64,000 nt of DNA from assembly GCF_002286775.1 (NCBI RefSeq), contig NZ_NSGJ01000004.1, positions 62,001 through 126,000 of the forward strand. The letters run 5' to 3'. The first letter of the stretch is position 1. Each line of letters begins with the position of its first letter. Under the pieces are notes generated by a model. It was given only the letters and a program-made list of their open reading frames with translations. It searched no databases and was not told the DNA's origin. Shown here piece after piece: positions 52,705 through 62,195 of this stretch. The stretch comes from Myroides sp. N17-2 (GTDB lineage Bacteria; Bacteroidota; Bacteroidia; Flavobacteriales; Flavobacteriaceae). Made by a program: the position numbers and the translations under genes.

Positions 52705-54594
52705 ATGGATACGAACGTAATTTTACTTTTATTATTGGCTCCTCTAGTAGGGTCACTAATCAATATTTTCTTCGGAAAGAAATTAGGTAATAGTGCTGGA
52801 ATGATTGCTACCCTTGCAGTTTTAGTTTCATTCATTATTACAATAATTGCATTTGTACAAGTAAATGGTACAAATGAACCGATACAAGTTGACTTGTTTA
52901 ACTGGATCGCTACAGAGAGATTTAATATCTCTTTTGGATTCTTACTTGATCAGCTTTCTTTATTATGGCTATTATTTGTAACAGGTATTGGTACACTGAT
53001 ACACTGGTACTCTACTAGCTATATGAAAGGCGATGAGAACTATGGAAAGTTCTTTGCTTACCTTAACCTATTTATCTTCTTTATGGTGGTATTAGTGACA
53101 GGTAGCAACCTTCTTATCACGTTCATCGGATGGGAAGGAGTTGGACTATGTTCATACTTACTGATCGGATTCTGGCATAAGAACCAATCTTACAATGACG
53201 CAGCTAAGAAAGCCTTCATCATGAACCGTATAGGGGATTTAGGGTTCTTAGTAGGTGTATTTATCTTAGCTTTCTTATTCCAGTCATTAGATTATATGAC
53301 TATTAAACAAGCTATTTTAAGTGGAACTAACTACCAAGTGAATACTTGGATTGGATTTGCTGCATTAGCGTTATTCATTGGTGCTGTTGGTAAGAGTGCT
53401 CAGATTCCATTATACACATGGTTACCAGATGCGATGGCAGGACCAACTCCTGTGTCTGCATTAATCCATGCTGCTACAATGGTTACAGCAGGTATCTTCT
53501 TAATCACAAGACTTAACTTCGTATTTGACCTTGCACCACAAGTGCAAAACATCATTGCTATCGTAGGAGCATTCACTGCTCTATTCGCAGCAACGATTGG
53601 TCTAGTACAAAACGACATCAAAAAAGTATTAGCTTACTCTACAGTATCTCAATTGGGATTAATGTTTATGGCTATCGGTTTTGGTGCTTATGAGATAGCA
53701 GTATTCCACGTAATCACACACGCTTTCTTTAAAGCATGTTTATTCCTTGGTTCTGGATCGGTAATTCACGCAATGGGTGGAGAACAAGATATGCGTAGAA
53801 TGGGTGGTTTACAGCCATTCATGAAGGTAACTTATCTTACATTCTTAGTTGCTACTTTAGCTATATCTGGATTCCCTCTAATGTCAGGTTTCTTCTCTAA
53901 GGACGAAATCTTATTGACTGCTTTTAATCACAATATCGTTCTTTACGTTATTGCTTCATTAGCGTCTATTATGACAGCATTCTATATGTTCCGTTTATTC
54001 TTCTTAACATTCAAAAAGAACTTTAGAGGAACACAAGAACAAAAGAATCACTTACACGAAAGCCCATCTTCGATGACTACACCATTAGTGATCTTAGCTG
54101 TTCTTTCTATCTTCGGTGGATTAATCAGCTTACCTAATGGGTACTCTTGGTTAAACGAATTTTTAAAACCTGTTATTGTAAATACAGTAACTAAGCATAC
54201 TCACGCCTTAGGTATTTTAGAATACTCTTTAATGGGAGTAGCTACTATCGGATTCATCATCGGACTATACTTAGCTTATAATAAATATATCCAAAAAGGT
54301 GAAGTACCTCAAGAAGACGACAAAATCGTTGGTTTCCACAAAGTACTTTATAACAAATACTACATCGATGAGATTTATCAAAAAGCCTTTATCAACCCTA
54401 TATACACTCTTGCGACATTCTTAAGAGACGTAGTAGAAGTAGCATTATCTGGAACTATATTTGGTTTAGGAAAGATAGCAGACGGATTATCATTACAAGG
54501 TAAAAAAGCGCAAAACGGTAACATCGGATTGTACTTATTCGCTTTCGTATTCGGAATTTGTTTGATTTTATATTATTTATTCATTGCAAGATAA
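52705..54594 (+). CDS. nuoL: NADH-quinone oxidoreductase subunit L
   Basis: The 629-residue antiporter-like membrane subunit is at the distal end of the membrane arm. Proton-path motifs include IGWEGVGLCSYLLIGFWH (Glu in TM5), IGAVGKSAQIPLYTWLPDAM (Lys in TM7) and LVQNDIKKVLAYSTVSQLG (Lys in TM8). The long amphipathic C-terminal helix spans about 500-600. It starts 6 bases after nuoK. Confidence 0.98.
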   Translation: MDTNVILLLLLAPLVGSLINIFFGKKLGNSAGMIATLAVLVSFIITIIAFVQVNGTNEPIQVDLFNWIATERFNISFGFLLDQLSLLWLLFVTGIGTLIHWYSTSYMKGDENYGKFFAYLNLFIFFMVVLVTGSNLLITFIGWEGVGLCSYLLIGFWHKNQSYNDAAKKAFIMNRIGDLGFLVGVFILAFLFQSLDYMTIKQAILSGTNYQVNTWIGFAALALFIGAVGKSAQIPLYTWLPDAMAGPTPVSALIHAATMVTAGIFLITRLNFVFDLAPQVQNIIAIVGAFTALFAATIGLVQNDIKKVLAYSTVSQLGLMFMAIGFGAYEIAVFHVITHAFFKACLFLGSGSVIHAMGGEQDMRRMGGLQPFMKVTYLTFLVATLAISGFPLMSGFFSKDEILLTAFNHNIVLYVIASLASIMTAFYMFRLFFLTFKKNFRGTQEQKNHLHESPSSMTTPLVILAVLSIFGGLISLPNGYSWLNEFLKPVIVNTVTKHTHALGILEYSLMGVATIGFIIGLYLAYNKYIQKGEVPQEDDKIVGFHKVLYNKYYIDEIYQKAFINPIYTLATFLRDVVEVALSGTIFGLGKIADGLSLQGKKAQNGNIGLYLFAFVFGICLILYYLFIAR

Positions 54595-54603
54595 CTTAGA
54601 GAG

Positions 54604-56037
54604 ATGAACGTAACTATATTATTATTAACGTTATTAGTCGGAGCTATTGCGACTTACTTTGCAGGTAAACAATCTGCTGCTAAAGTTGCTTTGTTATTTG
54701 GACTAGTTGCTTTTGTAGAGACTTTAGTTTTAATCTGTTCACATAATTCTGGAGTTGACACAGGATATGTAACGCAATGGATGACTAACCCTAATATTCA
54801 CATTGCTTTTAGAGCAGATGGATTAGGTTTAGCTTTAGTTTTATTAACAACAGCATTAACTCCAGTGATTATACTAACATCACTAGGAGATCACATAGAG
54901 AAATCTAATACATTCTATGCCTTAGTAATGTTTATGTCATTCGCGATGACAGGAACATTCTTAGCATCAGATGGATTCTTATATTACATCTTCTGGGAGT
55001 TATCATTACTACCGATATACTTTATTGCATTATTATGGGGGAATGACACTTTCGAAGCACGTAAAAAAGCTATTTTCAAGTTCTTTATTTACACATTCGC
55101 AGGTTCACTGTTTATGTTAGTTGGGTTCATATACCTATACCAACGTGCAGGAAGCTTTATGCTTTTAGACCTGTATAATGTACAATTATCATCTAAAGAA
55201 CAGTATTGGATATTCTTATCATTCTTTATTGCTTATGCGATTAAGATTCCAGTATTCCCATTCCACACTTGGCAGGCATCTACGTATGAGAAAGCTCCTA
55301 CAGTAGGTACTATGTTATTAGCAGGTATTATGCTTAAAATGGGATTATACTCTATCATCCGTTGGCAATTGCCTATTTCGCCTATCGCTGCGAAAGAAGT
55401 AATGCCTACTATCTTAGTATTGTGTATCATCGGTGTGGTATATGGTTCTATCGTAGCTTTAAAACAGTCGAATATCAAAAGATTCTTTGCATATTCTTCA
55501 TTAGCTCACGTTGGACTTATCGCTGCAGGTGCATATTCATTGACTTTAGACGGATTAAGAGGAGCAGTATTACAGATGATTGCACACGGTTTTGTAATCG
55601 TAGGCTTATTCTACGTTGCCGACATTATCTATAAGCGTTACCAAACTAGAATGATTGGTGAAATGGGAGGTATTAGACAACAAGCGCCTAAGTTTGCATC
55701 ACTATTTATGATTATGATGTTTGCATCTATCGGTCTTCCTGGTACATTCAGTTTTATCGGAGAGTTTAATCTACTTTTAGGATTATCTCAAGTTAATATT
55801 TGGTATGCTATCGTAGGAGGTACATCTATTATTTTAGGTGCGTTCTATATGCTTAGAATGTTCCAAAAATCAATGTTAGGAGAAACTAATGCAAAACCTT
55901 TTGCTGATGTATCTACTAAAGAAGCAGTAGTATTAGGTGTATTAGCAGTAGCTGTAATATTCTTCGGTATATTCCCTCAGCCTTTATCTGACTTAATCAC
56001 ACCTAGTTTGATTGAGATAATGACTTATATTAAGTAA
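54604..56037 (+). CDS. nuoM: NADH-quinone oxidoreductase subunit M
   Basis: The 477-residue antiporter-like membrane subunit has the conserved Glu in FWELSLLPIYFIALLWG, the Lys in AIKIPVFPFHTWQAS, and LKQSNIKRFFAYSSLAHVG. Paralogous to nuoL and nuoN. Nine bases after nuoL. Confidence 0.98.
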   Translation: MNVTILLLTLLVGAIATYFAGKQSAAKVALLFGLVAFVETLVLICSHNSGVDTGYVTQWMTNPNIHIAFRADGLGLALVLLTTALTPVIILTSLGDHIEKSNTFYALVMFMSFAMTGTFLASDGFLYYIFWELSLLPIYFIALLWGNDTFEARKKAIFKFFIYTFAGSLFMLVGFIYLYQRAGSFMLLDLYNVQLSSKEQYWIFLSFFIAYAIKIPVFPFHTWQASTYEKAPTVGTMLLAGIMLKMGLYSIIRWQLPISPIAAKEVMPTILVLCIIGVVYGSIVALKQSNIKRFFAYSSLAHVGLIAAGAYSLTLDGLRGAVLQMIAHGFVIVGLFYVADIIYKRYQTRMIGEMGGIRQQAPKFASLFMIMMFASIGLPGTFSFIGEFNLLLGLSQVNIWYAIVGGTSIILGAFYMLRMFQKSMLGETNAKPFADVSTKEAVVLGVLAVAVIFFGIFPQPLSDLITPSLIEIMTYIK

Positions 56038-56090
56038 TAAAATAGTAAGGAGTCAGTACAACTGATGAATTTAATTCCAAAATAGAACAA

Positions 56091-57464
56091 ATGAATACAT
56101 TAATAGCAATTGGAGTATTAGCGGTCTTAGTCCTTGTACTAGAGATCATCAATTTGCGCAAAGTAGTCATTCCTGTGACTCTTTTAGGGCTACTTGGTAC
56201 CCTTGCATACACAGTATGTAATATTGATGTGTCTCTAGCATATTATAATAATATGTTTTATAGCACTAAATTTACTACCGCTTTTTCAGCCTTATTTATC
56301 GCCTTAACTATATTCTTAGTAGCATTAAGTAAAGACTTTTATAAAACAGAATTTTCTAAGATATCAGATTATATCTCACTGAAGTTATTCTTACTAATGG
56401 GAGCCATTTGTATGGTAAGCTTTGGTAATATGGCTATGTTCTTCTTAGGTCTTGAGATTCTATCTATCACATTATATATTTTATGTGGTTCAGATCGCAA
56501 GAACATTAAGAGTAACGAAGCAGCTATGAAGTACTTCCTTTTAGGATCCTTTGCTTCAGGAGTAGTATTATTCGGTATCGCGCTAGTATATGGAGCTACA
56601 GGTTCTTTTGACTTAGCTAAGATTCAAGAAATATCTACATCGGCTTCATTACCTATCTGGTATTCTTTAGGGGTAACAATGATCATCATTGGTATGTTAT
56701 TTAAAGTAGCAGCAGTGCCATTCCACTTCTGGGCACCAGATGTATATCAAGGAGCACCTAGTTTAACTACAGCTCTAATGAGCACATTAGTTAAAGTAGC
56801 AGCAGTGGCAACACTATACAGAATCAGTATCTTCTTATTCGGAGGATTACCTGGATCATTCATTAACGTTATCGTTGTAGTAGCGATCTTAACAATGACA
56901 GTAGGTAATATTATGGCTATTCGCCAAGATAATATGAAGCGTCTACTAGCATACTCAGGTATCTCACACGCCGGTTTTATGCTGATGGCTCTTACAGCAT
57001 TAGGTTCTGCATCTGCTAACCTGTTCTACTACGCATCAGCTTATGCTGTAGCTGGTATAGCAGCATTTACAGTACTTATCGCAGTAACAAAGAATAAAGA
57101 CAACGAACTAATCTCTAACTTTAAAGGATTAGGGAAGAAAAACCCTCTACTAGCACTTGTGTTATCTATAGCATTACTATCTATGGGAGGTATTCCTATC
57201 TTCGCAGGGTTCTTTGGTAAGTTCTTCCTTTTCCAACAAGCGATTAGCAATGGATTTATAGCCTTAGTAATCTTCGGGGTGATTAACTCATTCATAAGTA
57301 TCTATTACTACCTTAAAGTGATTGTAACAATGTACACAGCGACAGAAGAAGAAACTGTAAGCATCGAAGTACCACTAGCGTATAAAATAGTAGGAGTTAC
57401 AGCAGTAGCAATCAATATCATCATCGGACTATGTCCATCGATCCTATTGAATCTATTCAATTAG
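56091..57464 (+). CDS. nuoN: NADH-quinone oxidoreductase subunit N
   Basis: The 457-residue antiporter-like membrane subunit has FFLGLEILSITLYILCG, FKVAAVPFHFWAPDVYQGAP and IRQDNMKRLLAYSGISHAGF. Last gene of the operon; 53 bases separate it from nuoM, the largest gap in the operon, without a terminator. A strong terminator follows. Confidence 0.98.
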   Translation: MNTLIAIGVLAVLVLVLEIINLRKVVIPVTLLGLLGTLAYTVCNIDVSLAYYNNMFYSTKFTTAFSALFIALTIFLVALSKDFYKTEFSKISDYISLKLFLLMGAICMVSFGNMAMFFLGLEILSITLYILCGSDRKNIKSNEAAMKYFLLGSFASGVVLFGIALVYGATGSFDLAKIQEISTSASLPIWYSLGVTMIIIGMLFKVAAVPFHFWAPDVYQGAPSLTTALMSTLVKVAAVATLYRISIFLFGGLPGSFINVIVVVAILTMTVGNIMAIRQDNMKRLLAYSGISHAGFMLMALTALGSASANLFYYASAYAVAGIAAFTVLIAVTKNKDNELISNFKGLGKKNPLLALVLSIALLSMGGIPIFAGFFGKFFLFQQAISNGFIALVIFGVINSFISIYYYLKVIVTMYTATEEETVSIEVPLAYKIVGVTAVAINIIIGLCPSILLNLFN

Positions 57465-57490
57465 AACAAATATATTACAACTCAATACCC

Positions 57491-57528
57491 AAAAGCTGGT
57501 CTTAAACTTTTAAGACCAGCTTTTTTTT
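57491..57528 (+). terminator. Terminator of the nuo operon
   Basis: A 14-bp perfect stem (57491-57504 with 57511-57524) has a 6-base loop and a run of eight T. Confidence 0.95.
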
Positions 57529-58014
57529 GTGCCTATAACTAAGGTACGGCCTATAAGTATCCTACTTTTAATAGTGATTAACATTCATATGATAGCATAC
57601 TGTTCCCCTAATGCTAGGCAGGTGATAGGCTGTTTTTAGTCCTTTTAAGCCGACCATATGCCCATCAACAGCCGACCACCTGCCGACCACCACTTTTAAA
57701 TCGGTAATAATCAACAAATTTAAAATCACTATAACAATCTTCTGAAACTATATAATCACACTAAAAAACAATGAGAACATACTTCCTAAAAAACACTACT
57801 ACCTACTTATACCATACTTTTTATATCTTAAAAAAGGATACACTAAAGACACATGCACAACATTATAAATACTACGCTTAACAACACAACTATACTTATC
57901 TACTAATTATCAACAACAAAAACACAACAAAATGATTATTTATCACGTTATTTAACATCATCAAAGATTTTCGTATCTTAGTGAAGTCAAATTATTTATT
58001 AATAATAAAGCTAT
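57529..58014. other. Intergenic region of about 490 bases with a GC-rich repeat patch
   Basis: No gene is seen. GCCGACCA occurs three times (57649-57656, 57671-57678, 57682-57689). GGCAGGTG at 57617-57624 is complementary to CACCTGCC at 57677-57684 and could pair across about 50 bases. The rest is AT-rich. A TATCTTAG box near 57974, close to the sugar kinase, resembles a -7 element with one mismatch. Confidence 0.5.
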
Positions 58015-58980
58015 ATGTTAGATAATACTCAGAAGCCTTTAGTAGTGTGTTTTGGTGAAGTACTGTGGGATATTTTCCCTACGTATAAGAAGATTGGTGG
58101 CGCTCCTCTTAATGTCACTTATCACCTGCATAAGATGAATATTGATTCACATATCATTACGAAACTAGGTAATGATGACTTGGGTCAAAAGATAATCGCA
58201 AGACTTAAAGAGGTCAAAGCAGATATAGATCATATACAAATAGACCCTGCTCAAAAAACAGGAACAGTCTTCGCTACATTCGATGACAGAAATGAAGCGA
58301 GCTATGAGTTTCTAAAGAATAGTGCTTGGGACTTCATAGACTTTAAACAAGAAGATTATGATCTAGTTGCTAAATCAGATGCATTTGTATTCGGGACATT
58401 AGCAAGTAGAACACCACATTCCCGCGAGACATTACACAAACTACTCGAAGCAGCTAAGTATAAAGTCTACGATGTTAACTTTAGACCTCCGCACTATGAG
58501 ATATCATTTGTAGAAGAACTAATGCATAAGGCGGATTTATTAAAGATGAATAAATTCGAACTTAAAGAAATCTTAGAGCATATTGATAAGCCATACACAA
58601 CAGAAGAAGACGCTGTCAGATATATCCAAGATCACTTTAAATGTGATGAGATTATAGTTTCTAAAGGAAGTAAAGGAGGTATCTATCTAGATAAAGAAAT
58701 GTTATACACCTTCCCTGCTGTAGATATTGTTATTAGAGATACAGTAGGAAGTGGCGATTCTTACTTAGCAGGATTCTTATCTGCTAAACTATTAAGAGAA
58801 ACACCAACAGGAATACTTAAGAAAGCAGCTTCACTAGGAGCCTTCGTAACTTCACATTCAGGAGCTAATCCGGAGTATGAAATGGAAGATTTCGAGATAT
58901 TCTATTGTGATACGATATTCGAGGATGAACAAATCACGTGCAAAAACATATTACAATCACCTGAAAACACTAGTAAATAG
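58015..58980 (+). CDS. PfkB-family carbohydrate kinase (fructokinase-like)
   Basis: The 321-residue ribokinase-fold enzyme starts VCFGEVLWDIFP, has IGGAPLNVTYHLHKM (sugar-binding site, signature 1) and RDTVGSGDSYLAGFLSAKLL with the catalytic Asp in DTVGSGDS (signature 2). Sequence features such as GEVLWD and FRPPHYE are of the fructokinase type, but fructose as substrate is inferred. It is placed before the trp operon but has no clear functional link to it; the trp leader has its own promoter-like box. Confidence 0.9.
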   Translation: MLDNTQKPLVVCFGEVLWDIFPTYKKIGGAPLNVTYHLHKMNIDSHIITKLGNDDLGQKIIARLKEVKADIDHIQIDPAQKTGTVFATFDDRNEASYEFLKNSAWDFIDFKQEDYDLVAKSDAFVFGTLASRTPHSRETLHKLLEAAKYKVYDVNFRPPHYEISFVEELMHKADLLKMNKFELKEILEHIDKPYTTEEDAVRYIQDHFKCDEIIVSKGSKGGIYLDKEMLYTFPAVDIVIRDTVGSGDSYLAGFLSAKLLRETPTGILKKAASLGAFVTSHSGANPEYEMEDFEIFYCDTIFEDEQITCKNILQSPENTSK

Positions 58981-59031
58981 ACTAAAAAACATATTTTTAT
59001 AAAAAAAAGTGTAACGCATTAAAAAAAATTA

Positions 59032-59039
59032 TACTTTAG
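59032..59039 (+). promoter_or_regulatory. Candidate -7 element for the trp operon
   Basis: TACTTTAG is one base off TAnnTTTG and lies 21 bases before the leader-peptide ATG. No convincing -33 box. Confidence 0.4.
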
Positions 59040-59060
59040 CAACATAACAAAATACGCAAA

Positions 59061-59159
59061 ATGAATACTCAATTTTTAAATACTAATTGGTGGTGGCTTA
59101 CTAAATCCTTACAGGGTTCGGTTGGTCGTACGATGTATTTAAATTGCGGTATATTATAG
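59061..59159 (+). CDS. trpL: trp operon leader peptide
   Basis: A 32-codon reading frame, too short for routine gene finding, encodes MNTQFLNTNWWWLTKSLQGS and 12 further residues, ending at TAG 59157-59159. Codons 10-12 (59088-59096) are three consecutive Trp codons, which is very improbable by chance directly before trpE. Ribosome stalling here when charged tRNA-Trp is scarce would favour read-through. The segment 59107-59118, just after the Trp codons, is complementary at 9 of 12 positions to the first terminator arm and is the likely antiterminator strand. Confidence 0.9.
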   Translation: MNTQFLNTNWWWLTKSLQGSVGRTMYLNCGIL

Positions 59160-59188
59160 ATAGATTATATACACATTATATATACACT

Positions 59189-59222
59189 AAGCCTGCTAGG
59201 ATCCCCTAGCAGGCTTTTTTTA
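59189..59222 (+). terminator. trp attenuator (terminator hairpin)
   Basis: A 12-bp perfect stem AAGCCTGCTAGG (59189-59200) with 59205-59216 has a 4-base loop and is followed by U-rich sequence. It lies 30 bases after the leader stop and 27 bases before trpE. Confidence 0.93.
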
Positions 59223-59248
59223 TTCCCTAAACTCAAATATAATTCCTT

Positions 59249-60634
59249 ATGAAACTACAGATAACCCACAAAAAAATACTTGGAGACTTATATACTCCGA
59301 TAGAAATTTACCTTAAGCTTAGAGATAAATTCTCAAATAGCTTTTTACTAGAGAACTCAAGTAATCACTCGAGAGAGAACAGCTGTTCATACATCTGTTT
59401 TGACCCGATTATGTCATTCATCGTAGAAGCGGAGACTACAACAGTACAAGATTTAAAGGAAACAAAAACACATGATACTACTTCTATCAATGTCCTTGAA
59501 CAATTACAACTCTTCATTGATAATATACAGGTAGATAATGCTACAGCACCTGACTTTATCAAGGCAGGGGTTTATGGCTACACGAGTTATGACAGCATCC
59601 CGCTTCTACACGATATCGCTTTTAAGCCTGCAGATATAGCCTTGCCTCTAATGCAATATCACTTCTTTAAATACATTTTAGTCTATGATCATTATAAGAA
59701 TGAATTGCACTTAGTAGAACATACACTACCTACTGAAGATAGCCAATTAGATAAGATACACAGCTACCTCAACACGAATAGCATTACTCCTTATCCCTTT
59801 AAGACCACTAATGAGCCAACTACACCTTATACAGATGAGGAGTTCTTAGAGATAATCAAACAAGGAAAAGAGCACTGCTACCGAGGAGATGTATTCCAAT
59901 TAGTGCTGTCTCGTAAGTATAAACAAGGATTTACAGGTGACGAGTTTAACGTATATAGAGCCTTGCGCTCGATCAACCCCTCTCCTTACCTATTCTTCTT
60001 TGACTACGGATCGTTTAAATTATTTGGATCTTCTCCTGAGGCACAGGTAGTCGTTAAGGATGATAAGGCGTATGTCAATCCGATAGCAGGAACATTTAGA
60101 AAAACAGAGGACAAAAGACAGAATGAGCTACTAACAGAGCAACTTCTAAATGATCCAAAAGAAAATGCGGAACACGTAATGTTAGTCGACCTAGCTCGTA
60201 ACGACTTAAGTATAACAGGAAAAGACGTAACAGTAGAAGACTATAAATCAGTAGAACAATACTCTCACGTCATTCACTTAGTCTCTAAAGTAAGTGCTGT
60301 GATAAAAATGAAACGAGATGGACTAGCCGTATTTAAAAACACCTTTCCTGCAGGTACATTATCAGGAGCGCCTAAGCATAAAGCGATGGAACTTATCGAT
60401 AAGTACGAGCCAGAGAATAGAGGTTTTTATGGTGGTACAGTCGGATTTATCAATCTCGATGGAGGCATTAACCACGCCATCTTTATCCGCTCTGCTCTAA
60501 GCTATCAAAACGAGATACACTACCAAGCAGGATGTGGTATAGTGACCAAATCAGATAATCTGTCTGAACTAAAAGAAATAGAAAACAAACTAGGTGCGAT
60601 GACTCTTGCCATTAGTCAAGCCCAAAATATATAA
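59249..60634 (+). CDS. trpE: Anthranilate synthase component I
   Basis: The 461-residue chorismate-using enzyme makes anthranilate with ammonia from TrpG. The Trp feedback site is recognisable as FLLENSS (about 30-36), and the catalytic part has FQLVLSRKY, INPSPYLFFFDYG, NPIAGTFRKTED, HVMLVDLARNDLS, FPAGTLSGAPKHKAMELID and YQAGCGIVTKSD. First structural gene of the trp operon, directly behind the attenuator, so likely controlled both by attenuation and by product inhibition. Confidence 0.97.
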   Translation: MKLQITHKKILGDLYTPIEIYLKLRDKFSNSFLLENSSNHSRENSCSYICFDPIMSFIVEAETTTVQDLKETKTHDTTSINVLEQLQLFIDNIQVDNATAPDFIKAGVYGYTSYDSIPLLHDIAFKPADIALPLMQYHFFKYILVYDHYKNELHLVEHTLPTEDSQLDKIHSYLNTNSITPYPFKTTNEPTTPYTDEEFLEIIKQGKEHCYRGDVFQLVLSRKYKQGFTGDEFNVYRALRSINPSPYLFFFDYGSFKLFGSSPEAQVVVKDDKAYVNPIAGTFRKTEDKRQNELLTEQLLNDPKENAEHVMLVDLARNDLSITGKDVTVEDYKSVEQYSHVIHLVSKVSAVIKMKRDGLAVFKNTFPAGTLSGAPKHKAMELIDKYEPENRGFYGGTVGFINLDGGINHAIFIRSALSYQNEIHYQAGCGIVTKSDNLSELKEIENKLGAMTLAISQAQNI

Positions 60635-60637
60635 GCT

Positions 60638-61198
60638 ATGAAAGTATTAGTAATCGATAACTATGACTCGTTTATTTATAATGTGATTCACATCCTTAAA
60701 GAGCTCGGAATAGAGACTGTCGATGTGGTAAAGAACGACAAGGTAGACCTATCTCAGATAGATAGGTATGACAAGATCATCTTATCACCAGGTCCAGGTA
60801 TCCCATCAGAAGCGGGCAAACTAATGGAGGTCATCGCTCATGTTGCTGCTCATAAAGATATCTTAGGGATCTGTCTAGGTCATCAGGCTTTAGGAGAGTA
60901 TTACGGTCATCAGTTGAAGTGTCTAGAGACTCCCCTACACGGCATCTCTTTTCCTATCATACTAGCAGAGCGAGATACCTTGTTTGATGACGTACCTGAT
61001 CGCTCCCCTATCGCACATTATCACTCGTGGGTAATCGAAGAGAATGACAGCCCACTAGCAGTCACAGCTTACGATGATCAGCAGAACATTATGGCTATCA
61101 AGCACCGTACACTAAACATAAGAGGGGTTCAGTTTCACCCAGAGTCGATCCTTACCACTTATGGTAAAGAGATTATTAAGAATTGGATTAAAAACTAA
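60638..61198 (+). CDS. trpG: Anthranilate synthase component II (glutamine amidotransferase)
   Basis: The 186-residue class I amidotransferase has the catalytic Cys in LGICLGHQALGEYYG (about residue 81), the oxyanion segment LSPGPGIPSEAG, and the His/Glu pair in GVQFHPESILT (about 167-172). It starts 3 bases after trpE. PabA could look similar, but the position decides for TrpG. Confidence 0.96.
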   Translation: MKVLVIDNYDSFIYNVIHILKELGIETVDVVKNDKVDLSQIDRYDKIILSPGPGIPSEAGKLMEVIAHVAAHKDILGICLGHQALGEYYGHQLKCLETPLHGISFPIILAERDTLFDDVPDRSPIAHYHSWVIEENDSPLAVTAYDDQQNIMAIKHRTLNIRGVQFHPESILTTYGKEIIKNWIKN

Positions 61199-61202
61199 CG
61201 TT

Positions 61203-62195
61203 ATGAAAGAGATATTAAATCACCTGATACAACATAAAACACTGACTACTGACCAAGCCAAGTCTATCGTAATCAATATGGCGAATGACAAATATACGGA
61301 TGCACAAATGGCTTCCCTATTGACAACATTCATTATGAGACCCATTACTTTAGACGAATTAAGAGGATTCAGAGAGGGATTATTAGAACTAGCCAATAAA
61401 GTAGATCTATCAGCCTATAACCCAATGGATCTATGCGGTACAGGAGGAGATGGTAAAGACACTTTTAATATATCTACGCTATCGTCTTTCGTCACAGCAG
61501 GGGCAGGCATCCCTGTAGCCAAACACGGTAACTATGGTGTATCGTCTATCTCCGGATCTTCGAGTGTGATGGAGACTCTTGGTATTCCGTTTAAGAGCAC
61601 AGAAACTGAGTTAAAGATACAGTTAGGGGAGGCGAATATATGTTTCTTACACGCACCCTTATTTCACCCTGCGATGAAGCGAATCGCTCCAGTGCGAAAA
61701 GCTCTTGGAGTCAAGACGTTCTTTAATATGCTAGGCCCACTGACTAATCCAGCTCAGCCTAAAGTACAGCTAGTAGGTCTGTTTAACCTAGAGTTACTGC
61801 GTATGTATAAGTACTTCTTACAGGCTGAGAATACACAGTACAGCATCATCCACGCCTTAGACGGATATGATGAGTGTAGTCTGACCAAGTCTGCGAAGCT
61901 TGTAAATAATAAAGAAGAGAAATTAATAGACGCTTCTTACTTCAATAGCCCAGTACTACATCCCGAAGATATTAAGGGAGGAAAGACAGTAGAGGAGTCT
62001 GCCTATATCTTTTGGCAAATCCTGAAAGGGCAAGGTACTTCTGCTCAGAATGACGTAGTCCTTGCTAACAGTGCATTAGCCATTAATACCTACTACCCTG
62101 AACTAAGCATTTTAGAAGCAAAAGAAAGAGCAAAAGAATCGCTATTAGGTGGAAAAGCAAAAGAGAAGTTTGAGATATTAAAAGAGATACGATGA
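61203..62195 (+). CDS. trpD: Anthranilate phosphoribosyltransferase
   Basis: The 330-residue enzyme transfers phosphoribose to anthranilate. The PRPP loop is DLCGTGGDGKDTFNIST, followed by KHGNYGVSSISGSSSVMETL and the anthranilate-site residues in HPAMKRIAPVRKALGVKTFF. The true start is the ATG at 61203; a longer frame from 61161 overlaps trpG and is rejected. It overlaps trpC by 4 bases. Confidence 0.97.
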   Translation: MKEILNHLIQHKTLTTDQAKSIVINMANDKYTDAQMASLLTTFIMRPITLDELRGFREGLLELANKVDLSAYNPMDLCGTGGDGKDTFNISTLSSFVTAGAGIPVAKHGNYGVSSISGSSSVMETLGIPFKSTETELKIQLGEANICFLHAPLFHPAMKRIAPVRKALGVKTFFNMLGPLTNPAQPKVQLVGLFNLELLRMYKYFLQAENTQYSIIHALDGYDECSLTKSAKLVNNKEEKLIDASYFNSPVLHPEDIKGGKTVEESAYIFWQILKGQGTSAQNDVVLANSALAINTYYPELSILEAKERAKESLLGGKAKEKFEILKEIR

